NCBI GenBank assembly: GCA_031413955.1
Contig: JANOGB010000217.1
Span: 1-13,384 of the forward strand
Length of the DNA stretch: 13,384 nucleotides
Reading direction: 5' to 3'
Source of the DNA: JABFRZ01 sp031413955
Lineage (GTDB): Bacteria; Planctomycetota; UBA1135; GCA-002686595
This document shows, one piece after another, positions 13,275 through 13,384 of the stretch. The position numbers and the translations under genes are program-made. The notes beneath the pieces are model-generated. The model made no database searches. It worked only from the letters and a program-made list of their open reading frames with translations, and was not told the origin of the DNA. Each line of letters opens with the position of its first letter. The first letter of the stretch is position 1.

Positions 13275-13384
13275 CCTGGGCGGCAGCCCGAGCTGGAACT
13301 GGCGTTCGTCGGCCCGCGCTTGCTAGGTTTCGGGCGTGGCGGTTCAGCAAGCCAGTGGGCGTGGTGGGCGGTCTGGCGGGCTCG

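Noticed and set aside
13336..13384. Possible start of another plus-strand gene (GTG at 13336, running off the window)
   Set aside because: Only about 16 codons are visible, Gly/Arg-rich, with no Shine-Dalgarno and no recognisable sequence; not enough to call.
1..13384. CRISPR arrays, tRNA or rRNA genes, insertion sequences, attachment sites
   Set aside because: No regularly spaced direct repeats, no tRNA-like cloverleaf, no rRNA-like stretch, no transposase or integrase motif and no paired terminal repeats were seen.

Overview
This window comes from a high-G+C bacterial chromosome or metagenomic contig, with GTG and TTG starts and long spurious antisense reading frames. It holds parts of a membrane-linked anaerobic electron-transfer system. 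The sequence does not fix the taxon. The b6-like cytochrome b beside an octahaem HAO-like protein, together with propeller-type lipoproteins, would fit Planctomycetota, Myxococcota or a related deep lineage; this is inference only.

Layout. (1) 1-2903, plus strand: the tail of an unknown gene, two tandem NapG-like four-cluster ferredoxins, a NapH-like membrane polyferredoxin, and a small membrane-anchored periplasmic protein whose predicted mature N-terminus is His-His. All four junctions are 4-base start/stop overlaps, so this is one tightly coupled operon. (2) 2968-4594, minus strand: a nucleotidyltransferase-like protein downstream of a haemolysin III/PAQR-type membrane protein, apparently unrelated to electron transfer. 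(3) 4778-6505, plus strand: a putative lipoprotein with a fibronectin-III-like domain and seven repeats suggesting a seven-bladed propeller. (4) 6550-9175, plus strand: a perfect FNR/ANR/DNR-type palindrome, then a NosR/NapH-like polyferredoxin carrying two YHS/TRASH-like cysteine modules, then a third NapG/NapF-like ferredoxin. (5) 12545-9284, minus strand, convergent with (4): Rieske protein, b6-type cytochrome b with a candidate haem c_i cysteine, and a membrane-anchored octahaem HAO-family cytochrome. (6) 12729-13274, plus strand: a repeat protein of unknown function with its own promoter-like elements and a 12-bp palindrome.

How the parts may work together (inference). NapGH and NosR relatives pass electrons from quinol to periplasmic nitrogen-oxide reductases. 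The Rieske/cytochrome b pair is a quinol-oxidising module with no cytochrome c1 or f gene beside it. The octahaem HAO-like protein could therefore accept electrons from the Rieske protein, or feed electrons into the complex, while handling hydroxylamine, nitrite or a related nitrogen compound. An FNR-type box before the NosR-like gene fits control by oxygen or nitric oxide. No NapA, NosZ or NrfA catalytic subunit lies in the window, so the terminal reaction of regions 1 and 4 remains unknown. No tRNA, rRNA, CRISPR array or transposase was seen, and no stretch above about 200 bases lacks a gene.
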